Shown here: positions 9,117 through 17,010 of the stretch, piece by piece
Numbering within the stretch: position 1 is the first letter of the stretch
How the letters are laid out: every line of letters starts with the position of its first letter
Source of the DNA: Paracidovorax citrulli
Lineage (GTDB): Bacteria > Pseudomonadota > Gammaproteobacteria > Burkholderiales > Burkholderiaceae_C
Direction: 5' to 3'
Assembly (NCBI RefSeq): GCF_900100305.1
Contig: NZ_FNEY01000035.1
Coordinates: 1 to 51,916, forward strand
Length of the DNA stretch: 51,916 nucleotides
Translations under genes and position numbers: made by a program
The notes under the pieces: generated by a model
What the model was told of the DNA's origin: nothing
The model's input: the letters and a program-made list of their open reading frames with translations, nothing else
The model's database searches: none

Positions 9117-9920
9117 ATGCCCGCACACAACCCCTTCAAAGCGGCCCTCGCCGCCCGCCAGCCGCAGATCGGCCTCTGGCTCTCCATGGCCGATCCCTAC
9201 CTCGCCGAGGCGGCCGCGACCACTGGCTACGACTGGCTGCTGATCGACGGCGAGCATGCGCCCAACGACCTGCGCAGCACCCTCGGCGCGCTGCAGGCCG
9301 TGGCGCCCTACCCTTCGCAACCCGTGGTGCGCATCGCCGAAGGCAGCACGGCCCTCATCAAGCAGGTGCTGGACATCGGTGCGCGTACGCTGCTGGTGCC
9401 GATGGTGGACACGCCCGAACAGGCCCGCGCCATCGCCGCCGCCACGCAGTACCCGCCGCATGGCATCCGGGGCGTGGGCAGCGCCGTCGGCCGCGTGTCG
9501 CAATGGAGCGGCCGGGCGGACTACCTGGCCGTGGCCGACGACGAGGTCTGCCTGCTGGTGCAGGCCGAGACGGTGACCGCACTGCGCAACCTGCCCGCGA
9601 TCTGCGCGGTGGAGGGCGTGCACGGCATCTTCATCGGGCCGGCGGATCTGGCGGCCTCCATGGGCCACCGCGGCAACCCCGGCCACCCGGAAGTGCAGGC
9701 CGCGATCGAGGACGCCATGCGCACCATCGTCGCGAGCGGCAAGGCCGCGGGCACGCTGACCTCGGACCCGGCCCTGGCACAGCGCTACCTGGATCTGGGC
9801 TGCACTTTTGTGGCGGTGGGTGTGGATGTGCTGATGTTCGTGGGCGCGGCGCGAAAGCTGCGTGCTCAGTTCAGCGGGGCGGGTGATACGGTGTCTGCAA
9901 AACCCAACGCGGCCTATTGA
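9117..9920 (+). CDS. HpaI/GarL-type class II pyruvate aldolase
   Basis: This is a 267-residue aldolase of the HpcH/HpaI family, which reversibly cleaves 4-hydroxy-2-oxo acids (for example 4-hydroxy-2-oxoheptanedioate or 5-keto-4-deoxyglucarate) to pyruvate and an aldehyde using a divalent metal. Visible residues are the catalytic DGEH with Asp44 and His47, the metal ligand Glu in [11 protein letters not shown], the metal ligand Asp in GPADLAAS, and [15 protein letters not shown]. The ATG at 9117 gives the usual family N-terminus (NPFKAAL a few residues in). An in-frame ATG at 9078 overlaps the previous stop and would add 13 residues. Given the dehydratase upstream, a keto-deoxy sugar-acid substrate is more likely than the aromatic-pathway one. 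Confidence 0.85.
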   Translation: MPAHNPFKAALAARQPQIGLWLSMADPYLAEAAATTGYDWLLIDGEHAPNDLRSTLGALQAVAPYPSQPVVRIAEGSTALIKQVLDIGARTLLVPMVDTPEQARAIAAATQYPPHGIRGVGSAVGRVSQWSGRADYLAVADDEVCLLVQAETVTALRNLPAICAVEGVHGIFIGPADLAASMGHRGNPGHPEVQAAIEDAMRTIVASGKAAGTLTSDPALAQRYLDLGCTFVAVGVDVLMFVGAARKLRAQFSGAGDTVSAKPNAAY

Positions 9921-10058
9921 TCGAAGCCTGGAACGAATGGCCCGGCCTGCGAAAGGCGCCATGGTCGGGATACAGCCGTCACCGGAGTACCAACGCTGAT
10001 CACGCGGAATTCCTCGTTTCCGCCATCCATCTCGCGCCGACCCTGCGGCGCCCCGGTG

Positions 10059-11516
10059 TCAGCTGCCCGCCACCTTCATGCGATTGACCAGCACCGAACC
10101 CACGGTCTTGGCACCGTAGTTGTAGGCGTCCGCGCCCACGGCCTCGATGCCGAGGAACATGTCCTTGAGGTTGCCCGCGATGGTGATCTCGTGCACGGGG
10201 AAGGCGATCTCGCCGTTCTCCACCCAGAAACCGCTGGCGCCGCGGGAATAGTCGCCGGTCACGTAGTTCACGCCCTGACCCATGAGCTCGATCACGAACA
10301 GGCCCGTGCCGAGCTTCTTCAGCATGGCGTCCAGGTCGTCGCCTGGCTGCGTGAGGCGCGAGGTGAGCGCGAGGTTGTGCGAGCCCCCGGCGTTGCCGGT
10401 GGTCTTCATGCCGAGCTTGCGGGCGGAGTAGCTGCTGAGGAAGTAGCCCTGCACCTCGCCGGCATCCACCACCTTGCGCGGGGCCACGCGCACGCCCTCC
10501 TCGTCGAAGGGCGAGCTGCCCTTGCCGCGCGCGACGAACGGGTCCTCGTCGATGTCGATGTGGTCCGGGAAGACCCGGCGGCCCAGCGAGTCGAGCAGGA
10601 AGCTGCTCTTGCGGTAGAGCGCCCCGCCGCTCACGGCCTGGGTGAAGCCGCCGAGCAGGCCCGCGGCCAGCGGTGATTCGAACAGCACCGGGCATTCGGT
10701 GGTGGGGATCTTGCGGCTGCCCAGGCGGCTCAGGGCGCGCTCGGCCGCGTAGCGGCCCACGGCGGCGGGCGAGGACAGCTCGGCCGCGTCGCGCATGGAC
10801 GAATACCACGCGTCGCGCTGCATCTCGGCATTGCGGCCCGGCAGCGAGGCGATGGGCGCCACCGAGATGCTGTGGCGCGAGCTGGCGTACCCCCCGCGGA
10901 AGCCGTGGGTGTGCGCGCTGAAGAAGTGGCTCTGCTGGGCCGAGACGGCGGCGCCTTCGCTGTTGGTGATGCGGCGGTGCGTGCGCAGGGCGGCGTCCTC
11001 GCACTCGAGCGCGATGCGGGCGGCCTCTTCGCTGGTGATGGCCCAGGGATGGAACAGGTCCAGCTCGCGGTGCGTGCCGGGCGCGGCCACGTCCGCCACG
11101 TCGGGCAGGCCGGCCACCGGGTCTTCGGCGGTGAAGCGGGCGATGTCGTAGGCGGCCTGCACGGTCTGCTCGATGGCGCGCTCGGAGAAGTCGGACGTGC
11201 TGGCGTTGCCCCGGCGGTTGCCCACGTACACGGTGATGCCCAGCGACTTGTCGCGGTTGCGCTCCACCGTCTCCAGTTCGCCCTTGCGCACGCTCACCGA
11301 CAGGCCGAAGCCCTCGGATGCCTCGGCGCCCGCATCGGTGGCGCCCAGGCGCAGCGCGTGGGCCAGGGCCCGGTCCACCAGTTCCTCGAACACGCCGCGG
11401 CTGTAGCTGAAGCCGTTGCCGGCATCGCCGCCGGCAGGGGCGGACGCGGAAGCGCAGGAGCGGGCGGAGGAGGTGGCAGCGGCGGTGGCTGCGGTACGGG
11501 GGCGGGTGGTCTTCAT
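10059..11516 (-). CDS. pmbA: TldE/PmbA-family protein, partner of TldD peptidase
   Basis: This 485-residue protein belongs to the TldD/TldE (PmbA) family, cytoplasmic heterodimers that degrade unfolded peptides and, in some bacteria, mature ribosomally made peptides such as microcin B17. The TldE partner lacks the HExxxH zinc motif of TldD, and none is visible here. Recognisable stretches are SVRKGELETVERNRD, ITVYVGNRRGNAST, ECPVLFESPLAAGLLGG and the C-terminal GDYSRGASGFWVENGEI. The start at 11516 gives an Ala/Ser/Thr-rich leader of about 40 residues before the conserved fold. The gene is divergent from darP with 64 bases between them; the same yjgA-pmbA pairing is known in E. coli. Confidence 0.92.
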   Translation of the reverse strand: MKTTRPRTAATAAATSSARSCASASAPAGGDAGNGFSYSRGVFEELVDRALAHALRLGATDAGAEASEGFGLSVSVRKGELETVERNRDKSLGITVYVGNRRGNASTSDFSERAIEQTVQAAYDIARFTAEDPVAGLPDVADVAAPGTHRELDLFHPWAITSEEAARIALECEDAALRTHRRITNSEGAAVSAQQSHFFSAHTHGFRGGYASSRHSISVAPIASLPGRNAEMQRDAWYSSMRDAAELSSPAAVGRYAAERALSRLGSRKIPTTECPVLFESPLAAGLLGGFTQAVSGGALYRKSSFLLDSLGRRVFPDHIDIDEDPFVARGKGSSPFDEEGVRVAPRKVVDAGEVQGYFLSSYSARKLGMKTTGNAGGSHNLALTSRLTQPGDDLDAMLKKLGTGLFVIELMGQGVNYVTGDYSRGASGFWVENGEIAFPVHEITIAGNLKDMFLGIEAVGADAYNYGAKTVGSVLVNRMKVAGS

Positions 11517-11580
11517 ATCGCCGGCTATGATACTTGCCGCCTTCCGCCCCCGCCCAGGGCCTCTTTTTGTCCCCTCTCCC

Positions 11581-12243
11581 ATGTCCCGCAAACCCAAAAA
11601 AGGCTATTTCGTGAAGGGCCATTTCGTCGCCGAAGGCAGCGAACTGGACCTGCAGCTCAAGGCCGAGCTCAAAGGCACGACCGAAGCCAGCCGCACCGAC
11701 CTCAAGCGCGAGAGCGACGCGCTGCAGCAGCTCGGCCAGGACCTGCTGACGCTGCGCAGCGACCTGCAGGCGCGCCTGCAGTTGCCCGACAAGCTGCAGG
11801 ACGCGCTGGCCGAGGCGCGGCGCATCACCAACTTCGAGGGCAAGCGCCGGCAGATGCAGTACGTGGGCAAGCTGATGCGCCAGCTCGATCCCTCGATGGT
11901 GGTGGCTGCGCGCGCCGCGCTGGACGAGCAGCACAACGGCTCGGCCACGGAAAAGCTCGCGCTGCACGAAGCCGAGCAGTGGCGAGAGCGCCTGATCGCC
12001 GACGACAGCGCCCTGCCGCTCTGGATGGAGCGCTTCCCGCGCACCGACACCCAGCAACTGCGTGCGCTGATCCGGCAGGCCCGCAAGGACGCGCCGGAGG
12101 GCAAGGAAGCCAACGTACAGGCGTCCCAGGGCCTCGCGCCGCGCAAGGGACGCGCCTACCGGGAGCTGTTCCAGCTGGTGCGCACGCAGATGGACGAAGC
12201 CGCCCTGCATGCCCGCCACGAAGAAGCCGAACGCGATGCATGA
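11581..12243 (+). CDS. darP: DarP (YjgA), ribosome-associated 50S assembly factor
   Basis: This 220-residue basic, strongly helical cytoplasmic protein is of the DUF615/YjgA family, now called DarP and linked to late 50S subunit assembly. The central part (KLPDKLQDALAEARRITNFE style, then KRRQMQYVGKLMRQLD) and the later LPLWMERFPRTDTQQLRALIRQARKD are the conserved core. It is longer than the E. coli protein (183 residues), mainly through an N-terminal KPKKGYFVKGHFVAEGSEL segment and a charged C-terminal tail. The ATG at 11581 is used rather than an upstream in-frame start overlapping the divergent promoter. The pmbA neighbour supports the call. Confidence 0.9.
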   Translation: MSRKPKKGYFVKGHFVAEGSELDLQLKAELKGTTEASRTDLKRESDALQQLGQDLLTLRSDLQARLQLPDKLQDALAEARRITNFEGKRRQMQYVGKLMRQLDPSMVVAARAALDEQHNGSATEKLALHEAEQWRERLIADDSALPLWMERFPRTDTQQLRALIRQARKDAPEGKEANVQASQGLAPRKGRAYRELFQLVRTQMDEAALHARHEEAERDA

Positions 12244-12395
12244 TGGGGAACACCCCCCTGAGCGGCTGCGCCGCTTCCCCCCGCTCTCGCCATGCCGCGC
12301 ACGGCGGGCGGGAGGACGACGCCAGTGGCCGGGCAAAGCCCGCTCCACGGCGCCTGCTGGCCTGGCCTGCTCCGCGGCCCTCTGACGGATGAGGC
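12244..12395. repeat. probable dispersed intergenic repeat element
   Basis: The gap between darP and mog begins, right after the darP stop, with a short hairpin-rich block. It has a C-run, then GAGCGGCTGCGCCGCTTC (an inverted repeat GCGGC/GCCGC), a G-rich segment with GGACGACGCCAGTGG, then CGGGCAAAGCCCG and GCCTGCTGGCCTGGCC. Blocks of this design recur between genes in Acidovorax and relatives as far as I recall. No ribosome-binding site or sustained reading frame is visible. The exact ends are approximate and copy number elsewhere cannot be seen from this window. Confidence 0.45.
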
Positions 12396-12432
12396 CGCGG
12401 TGAGCGATATGCCGCGCCCTGGAAGCAATGCA

Positions 12433-13056
12433 ATGAACGAAGCACCTGGATTTTCCCTTCCCGCGCCCGAGCCGGTGCGCATCGGCATCGTGTCGGTGAG
12501 CGACCGCGCGAGCCGCGGCGTCTATGAGGACAAGGGCCTGCCCGCGCTGCGGCAGTGGCTGGAGCGGGCGCTGCACAACCCGGTGCATTTCGAGGAGCGG
12601 CTCATCCCCGACGAGCAGGAGCGCATCAGTGCCACGCTCATCGATCTGGTGGACGGCGCGGGCTGCCACCTGGTGCTGACCACCGGCGGCACGGGCCCCG
12701 CACCGCGCGACGTGACCCCCGAGGCCACGCTGGCCATCGCGCACCGCGAAATGCCAGGCTTCGGCGAGCAGATGCGGCAGATCAGCCTGCGCTTCGTGCC
12801 CACGGCCATCCTCTCGCGACAGGTGGCGGTGATCCGCCACGGCAGCCTGGTCATCAACCTGCCGGGGCAACCCAAGGCCATCGCGGAGACGCTCGAAGGG
12901 CTGAAGGACGAACAGGGAACAACGATCGTCCCGGGCATCTTCGCGGCCGTGCCCTACTGCATCGACCTGATCGGCGGCCCCTACCTGGAGACGCGCGAGG
13001 CGGTGTGCAATGCGTTCAGGCCCAAGGACGCACGCAGGCCCGCACGGCCGCAGTGA
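12433..13056 (+). CDS. mog: molybdopterin adenylyltransferase
   Basis: This 207-residue MogA-type enzyme adenylates molybdopterin, the step before molybdate insertion in molybdenum-cofactor synthesis, in the cytoplasm. Conserved features are IGIVSVSDRASRGVYEDKG at the N-terminus (the nucleotide-binding start of the fold), LVLTTGGTGPAPRDVTPEA in the middle (the MPT-binding signature with Asp) and the later VINLPGQPKAI and GIFAAVPYCIDLIGG. The Ser-Asp-Arg and GGTG motifs are intact. An in-frame ATG at 12409 would add eight residues; 12433 matches the usual family start better. The gene is convergent with cysE, 66 bases away. No other moa/moe genes are in the window. Confidence 0.93.
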   Translation: MNEAPGFSLPAPEPVRIGIVSVSDRASRGVYEDKGLPALRQWLERALHNPVHFEERLIPDEQERISATLIDLVDGAGCHLVLTTGGTGPAPRDVTPEATLAIAHREMPGFGEQMRQISLRFVPTAILSRQVAVIRHGSLVINLPGQPKAIAETLEGLKDEQGTTIVPGIFAAVPYCIDLIGGPYLETREAVCNAFRPKDARRPARPQ

Positions 13057-13122
13057 ACCCTGGAACCAGCGCGGAACAAGCGCGAAGCCACCGGGGGAGG
13101 CGGGCCGGTGGACGCGCCCCGC

Positions 13123-13920
13123 CTACTTGCCCACCAGCGCGTTGAGTTTCTCTGCCTCGAACTGTTCGTTGCGCTTGGCGTCGCACGGCACGCAGTCGCT
13201 GGCCTGCGGCGCGGCCTGGGAGAGCTTTTCGATGGCCGCCCAGAGCAGCGCGATCTGGCGCTCCTGCGACGAGGCGTTGTCGATCAGCCCGCGCATCGCC
13301 TGCGAGAGCGGATCGTCTTCCTGCGTGACGCCGTAGGCGGAGAACGCGCGGGCCTCCGGCCGCTGCGGGCTGGCAGCTTCCGTGACGTCGGCGCTCTGCC
13401 CCGCCCTGGAGGGGATGATGCGCGCGGGAATGCCCACGGCCGTGGCGCCGGCGGGCACGGGCTTGATGACCACGGCATTGCTGCCGATCTTCGCGCCATC
13501 GCCCACCTCGAAGCCACCGAGCACCTTCGCGCCCGCGCTGACGACCACGTCGCGGCCCAGCGTGGGATGGCGCTTGGTGCCCTTGTAGAGCGAGGTGCCG
13601 CCGAGGGTCACCCCCTGGTAGATGGTGCAGCCGTCGCCGATCTCGGCGGTCTCGCCCACCACCACGCCCATGGCGTGGTCGAAGAAGACGCGCTCGCCGA
13701 TCTTCGCGCCGGGATGGATCTCGATGCCGGTGAGCCAGCGCGCGAAATGCGAGATGAAGCGCCCGGGCCACTTGAGGCCGTGCGTCCAGCACCAGTGCGC
13801 GGGCCGGTGCAGCCAGATGGCGTGCAGCCCCGGATAACAGGTGACCACCTCCCAGGTGCTGCGGGCCGCGGGGTCGCGGTCGAGGATGCACTGGATGTCG
13901 GAGCGCAGGCGGTCGAACAT
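13123..13920 (-). CDS. cysE: serine O-acetyltransferase
   Basis: This 265-residue enzyme acetylates L-serine with acetyl-CoA, the first step of cysteine synthesis. After an N-terminal helical part ([19 protein letters not shown]) comes a left-handed beta-helix of hexapeptide repeats at about 65-175: [20 protein letters not shown] with the catalytic His, then [20 protein letters not shown] and [17 protein letters not shown]. The C-terminal tail (about 180-265) is longer than needed for catalysis and ends in a Cys-containing, charged stretch. The gene lies 49 bases downstream of trmJ on the same strand, so the two are probably co-transcribed. Confidence 0.93.
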   Translation of the reverse strand: MFDRLRSDIQCILDRDPAARSTWEVVTCYPGLHAIWLHRPAHWCWTHGLKWPGRFISHFARWLTGIEIHPGAKIGERVFFDHAMGVVVGETAEIGDGCTIYQGVTLGGTSLYKGTKRHPTLGRDVVVSAGAKVLGGFEVGDGAKIGSNAVVIKPVPAGATAVGIPARIIPSRAGQSADVTEAASPQRPEARAFSAYGVTQEDDPLSQAMRGLIDNASSQERQIALLWAAIEKLSQAAPQASDCVPCDAKRNEQFEAEKLNALVGK

Positions 13921-13969
13921 GGGGAGGGGGCTCGTGGAAGGGACGCGGGGCGGGAATCGGCCTTGCAGT

Positions 13970-14803
13970 CTATCGCTTCGCCCGTGCCGCTTCCGACATG
14001 GCTTTTGCGACACCGCGCAGGATGTGGATTTCCTCGGGGGTGGGTTGCGCGCGGTTGAAAAGCTGGTTGAGCCGCGGCATGAGCTTCTTGGGCGCGGCCG
14101 GGTCGAGGAAGCCGACATCCACCAGCGCGCGCTCCCAGTGCGCGAGCATGCCGGCCACCTGGGCGGCGTCGGCCGGCACGGACGCGGGCGCGGCGTCCCG
14201 CACGGGGAAGCCGCCGAGCGCGAGCCGCCACTCGTAGGCGATCACCTGGATGGCCGCCCCGAGATTCAGCGAGCCGAAGCCGGGATTCGTGGGAATGGAA
14301 AGCGCGACATGGCAGCGGTACACGTCCTCGTTCGCCATGCCGAAACGCTCGGAGCCGAACAGGAAGGCCACGCCCGCCTCCCCTGCCGCAGCCGCTGGCG
14401 CGGAGACCGGATCGGCGTCCGCGGGCGGCACGGGGGCGATGCCCCCTTCCAGGGCCAGTTCGGCCAGGGGATGGGCCGCATCGGCGGACTGCCGGCGCGC
14501 CAGCCACTCGAAATGCTCGCGCGGCGATCGCGTGGGCGGGCCGAAATCACGCGGCGTCATCGCGGTGGCGCACAGGTGGCTGATGCCGTCCAGGGCCTCG
14601 TCCAGCGTGGCGACGATGCGGGCGTTCTCCAGCACGTCCAGCGCGCCGCTCGCGCGCTGGATGGTTTCCTCGCGCCGCAGCACGTTGGACCAGCGCGGGG
14701 CCACCAGGACCAGATCCCCGAAGCCCATGGTCTTCATGGCGCGGGCGGCGGCGCCGACGTTGCCGGCATGGCTGGTCTGGATGAGGATGAAGCGGGTTTT
14801 CAT
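13970..14803 (-). CDS. trmJ: tRNA (cytidine/uridine-2'-O)-methyltransferase TrmJ
   Basis: This 277-residue SPOUT-class methyltransferase would use S-adenosylmethionine to 2'-O-methylate position 32 of tRNA. The N-terminus [20 protein letters not shown] is the family signature with its catalytic Arg region. The knotted SAM-binding end carries [34 protein letters not shown] and YEWR. A low-complexity Ala/Pro/Asp insert (about 123-147) interrupts the domain before that region. The C-terminal helical extension (about 200-277) is typical for TrmJ. The ATG at 14803 is chosen over a GTG four codons upstream. In E. coli trmJ and suhB are divergent neighbours; here otsA and three ABC genes separate them. 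Confidence 0.92.
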   Translation of the reverse strand: MKTRFILIQTSHAGNVGAAARAMKTMGFGDLVLVAPRWSNVLRREETIQRASGALDVLENARIVATLDEALDGISHLCATAMTPRDFGPPTRSPREHFEWLARRQSADAAHPLAELALEGGIAPVPPADADPVSAPAAAAGEAGVAFLFGSERFGMANEDVYRCHVALSIPTNPGFGSLNLGAAIQVIAYEWRLALGGFPVRDAAPASVPADAAQVAGMLAHWERALVDVGFLDPAAPKKLMPRLNQLFNRAQPTPEEIHILRGVAKAMSEAARAKR

Positions 14804-14849
14804 GGAAAGCTGCACAGCGGAAAGGACGCGCGATTGTCGCCGCTGCGCC

Positions 14850-14898
14850 GCTCCCGCCCGCTCCCGCCCGCTCCCGCCCGCTCCCGCCCGCTCCCGCC
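14850..14898. repeat. 10-base tandem repeat, about five units
   Basis: The unit CTCCCGCCCG is repeated perfectly four times from 14851 to 14890, with a fifth partial copy to about 14898. It lies between the trmJ start (14803) and the otsA stop (14913), so it is upstream of trmJ. It is not divisible by three and has no spacers, so it is neither a coding repeat nor a CRISPR array. Confidence 0.9.
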
Positions 14899-14912
14899 GG
14901 CCTGCCGTGCCC

Positions 14913-16559
14913 TCAGTGCGGGCCGGCCGGCCGCCCGGCCTTCCGTCCGGACACCCCGCCGTCGTGCTGGCGTGCGGATTGCGGCACGGCGCGCAGGGCG
15001 GACAGGTAATCCTCGCGCCACTTCGCCAGATCCTGCGTCTTCACGTTGTCCAGCAGCCGGGCATGGCGCTCCTTGCGCTCCTGCAGCGGCATGGAGAGCG
15101 CCGCCTCGTAGGCCCGGGCGATGGCGGGCCGGTCCGCTGGCGGCACCAGGATCGCGTCCTGGAGCTGGTGGGCCGCGCCGGCGCCCCGGGAGAGGACCAG
15201 CGCACCGGGATCGCGCTCATCCTGCGAGGCGACGTACTCCTTGGCCACCAGGTTCATGCCGTCGGCCACCGAAGTCACCACGCCCACCCGGCCCATGCGG
15301 TAGATCTCCGGCAGCGCGCTCCGCCGGACCGGCTCGGCGAAGTACAGGATGGGCGTCCACGACGGCGTCCCGTACTTGCTGTTGATGCCGTCCACCATCT
15401 CCTGCGTCCTGCGCGCCAGCGCGGCATACGCCGGCACCTGCGGACGGGACGGCGCACCGATCTGCACGAAGGTCACCTTCTCCCGGAGATCCGGGCGGTC
15501 TTCCAGCAACTGCCCGAGCGCGGCGAACCGATCGGGCACGCCCTTGGAGTAATCCAGCCGCTCCACCCCCACCATGAGGAGCCGCCCTTCGGCCTTCTCG
15601 GTGCGCATGCGCTCCAGGACTCCGCTGGGGCCGGTGTCGGGCTCCTGCGCCATCAGGCCCTGGACATCGATGCCGATCGGGAAATCCCGCACCTGCACCT
15701 GGCGCCCGAAAGCGCGCAGCAGGCTTGCGTCCGCAGCGGCTTCCCCGATGCGCTCCTCGCGCACATAGTCCCGGAAGTTCTCCACGTCCCGCGGTATCTG
15801 CATGCCCACCAGGTCATAGGAGAAAAGCGACTCCACCAGTTCCTTGTGCTCCGGAATGGCCCGGAAGACCCCCGGTTCCGGGAACGGGATGTGGTTGAAG
15901 AAGCCCATGCGCTGCCGGCACCCGAGCCGGCGCAGCTCCTGCGCGAGGGGAATGAGGTGGTAGTCGTGGATCCACAGCATGTCGTCCTGCTGCAGCAGCG
16001 GGGCGAGCTGGGCGGCGAATATCCGGTTCACTTGGCGATAGACGCCGTACTGGCCCGGCCGGATGTCGGCCCAGCCGGCACTGCTGTGCATCACGGGCCA
16101 GAGCACCGAATTGCTGTAACCCGCGTAGTACTGCCGGAACTGGGTACGACTCAGGTCCATTCCCACCAGGGTGGACTGGCCGAAAGCCTGCGTTCGCACG
16201 CTGGGCGTGCCAGGCCGCCCGCCGATGGCGCCGCTCCAGCCCATCCAGAGCCCCGGGTTGTCGTGCATGGTTTCGGCCAGAGCGACGGCCAGGCCGCCGG
16301 CAGCGGGCTTCGACGGGTCCACCATCCGGTTGGAGACGACGACCAGCCGGTTCTGCGGAGGGCGCTGCCGCTGCCGGGCTTGCGGCTGGGCCGCGCCGGA
16401 ACCATCGAACGGCCTCTTGCGGCGGGGCTGGACCGCGGTGCGCTCCAGTGCCCTGCCGGCTGACGGCGGACGGGCGGAGGACGTCTGGCGGGCCTCGCCC
16501 TGTGCCTGCAATGCTGGGGGGGACGCGCTGCGGCGCGCTCCGGATACCTGTCGGACCAT
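14913..16559 (-). CDS. otsA: trehalose-6-phosphate synthase (GT20) with N-terminal extension
   Basis: This 548-residue GT-B glycosyltransferase would join UDP-glucose and glucose-6-phosphate to trehalose-6-phosphate. The catalytic domain runs from about 71 to 540 and is intact: RLVVVSNRMVDP with the GG loop, WIHDYHLIPLAQEL, VERLDYSKGVPDR (Arg and Lys for phosphate binding) and SVADGMNLVAKEYVASQ. AAGGAGT sits 7 bases before the ATG at 16559, fixing this start. Residues 1-70 are an extension absent from E. coli OtsA (474 residues). It is rich in Ser, Ala, Arg, Gln and Pro, with no acidic residue in the first 20. No otsB phosphatase is adjacent. Such an N-terminus resembles type III secretion signals, and Ralstonia secretes a TPS effector (RipTPS), so an effector role is possible but unproven. 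Confidence 0.9.
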   Translation of the reverse strand: MVRQVSGARRSASPPALQAQGEARQTSSARPPSAGRALERTAVQPRRKRPFDGSGAAQPQARQRQRPPQNRLVVVSNRMVDPSKPAAGGLAVALAETMHDNPGLWMGWSGAIGGRPGTPSVRTQAFGQSTLVGMDLSRTQFRQYYAGYSNSVLWPVMHSSAGWADIRPGQYGVYRQVNRIFAAQLAPLLQQDDMLWIHDYHLIPLAQELRRLGCRQRMGFFNHIPFPEPGVFRAIPEHKELVESLFSYDLVGMQIPRDVENFRDYVREERIGEAAADASLLRAFGRQVQVRDFPIGIDVQGLMAQEPDTGPSGVLERMRTEKAEGRLLMVGVERLDYSKGVPDRFAALGQLLEDRPDLREKVTFVQIGAPSRPQVPAYAALARRTQEMVDGINSKYGTPSWTPILYFAEPVRRSALPEIYRMGRVGVVTSVADGMNLVAKEYVASQDERDPGALVLSRGAGAAHQLQDAILVPPADRPAIARAYEAALSMPLQERKERHARLLDNVKTQDLAKWREDYLSALRAVPQSARQHDGGVSGRKAGRPAGPH

Positions 16560-16820
16560 GGTGGACTCCTTAATTTCTGGATAATGCCCCTTGATTGAAA
16601 ATGCAGCCTCCCCCGCGGCTTCCGGATATGGAACACGGATGGCCATGGAGAGCACGGGCCATTTCCTGTGGATTTCCTTGGCGGAGCCCTGAATATCGGC
16701 CCGGGGGCAGAACGGACCGAATGGCGCCCCGGAAATCGTTGAACACAGTCTATTTATTTTTTATTGCATGCACCCTCTGGAAGCAAACCATTGAAAATAT
16801 CATTCAGAAACAATATTTCT

Positions 16821-16833
16821 CGAAATAATTTCG
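16821..16833. promoter_or_regulatory. 13-base palindrome CGAAATAATTTCG
   Basis: This perfect inverted repeat has arms CGAAAT/ATTTCG around a single central A, in the AT-rich core of the otsA/ABC intergenic region. Its right end overlaps the first half of the PIP-box-like element. It may be a protein-binding site; the regulator is unknown. Confidence 0.4.
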
Positions 16834-16854
16834 CTTCCCCATAATCCCGTTCGC
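16830..16854 (+). promoter_or_regulatory. perfect PIP-box-like element TTCGC-N15-TTCGC
   Basis: TTCGC at 16830-16834 and TTCGC at 16850-16854 are separated by exactly 15 bases. This is the plant-inducible-promoter box recognised by HrpX/HrpB-type AraC regulators of type III secretion in Xanthomonas, Ralstonia and Acidovorax. The orientation is rightward, toward the ABC ATPase gene at 17011, not toward otsA. I do not see a clear -10 hexamer at the usual 30-32 bases downstream. A chance match in a window this size is not negligible. Confidence 0.4.
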
Positions 16855-17010
16855 CTCCCAAAAAAGACCGGGAACCCCCGCGGTCCGAACGCCCTGACCC
16901 GAACCGCCGATGCCCCGCCGGCCGGCCCGGTGTCCGGGACGTGCGTTCCGCCACCCCGAACGTGCGCAGCGGCCCCGCACCGGTTCGTGTAGCATCCGCG
17001 CCCTCCCGCC

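Larger units (their letters stand above)
16560..17010. other. 451-base divergent intergenic region with AT-rich centre
   Basis: No credible gene lies between otsA (leftward) and the ABC ATPase (rightward). The stretch 16740-16845 is strikingly AT-rich for this genome. It holds a T-rich tract near 16751-16764, the near-palindrome GAAACAATATTTC at 16807-16819, the palindrome CGAAATAATTTCG at 16821-16833 and a PIP-box-like element. It should hold promoters for both directions. Confidence 0.6.

Noticed and set aside
10000-12870. A 956-codon minus-strand open frame
   Set aside because: It runs antisense to darP and mog and out of frame through pmbA; composition is typical of shadow frames.
14850-14898. 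Tandem repeat as a CRISPR array
   Set aside because: Units are 10 bases with no spacers between them.
16560-16655. Upstream extension of OtsA to 16655
   Set aside because: The ATG at 16559 has a strong AAGGAGT site directly before it; the extension runs through that site.
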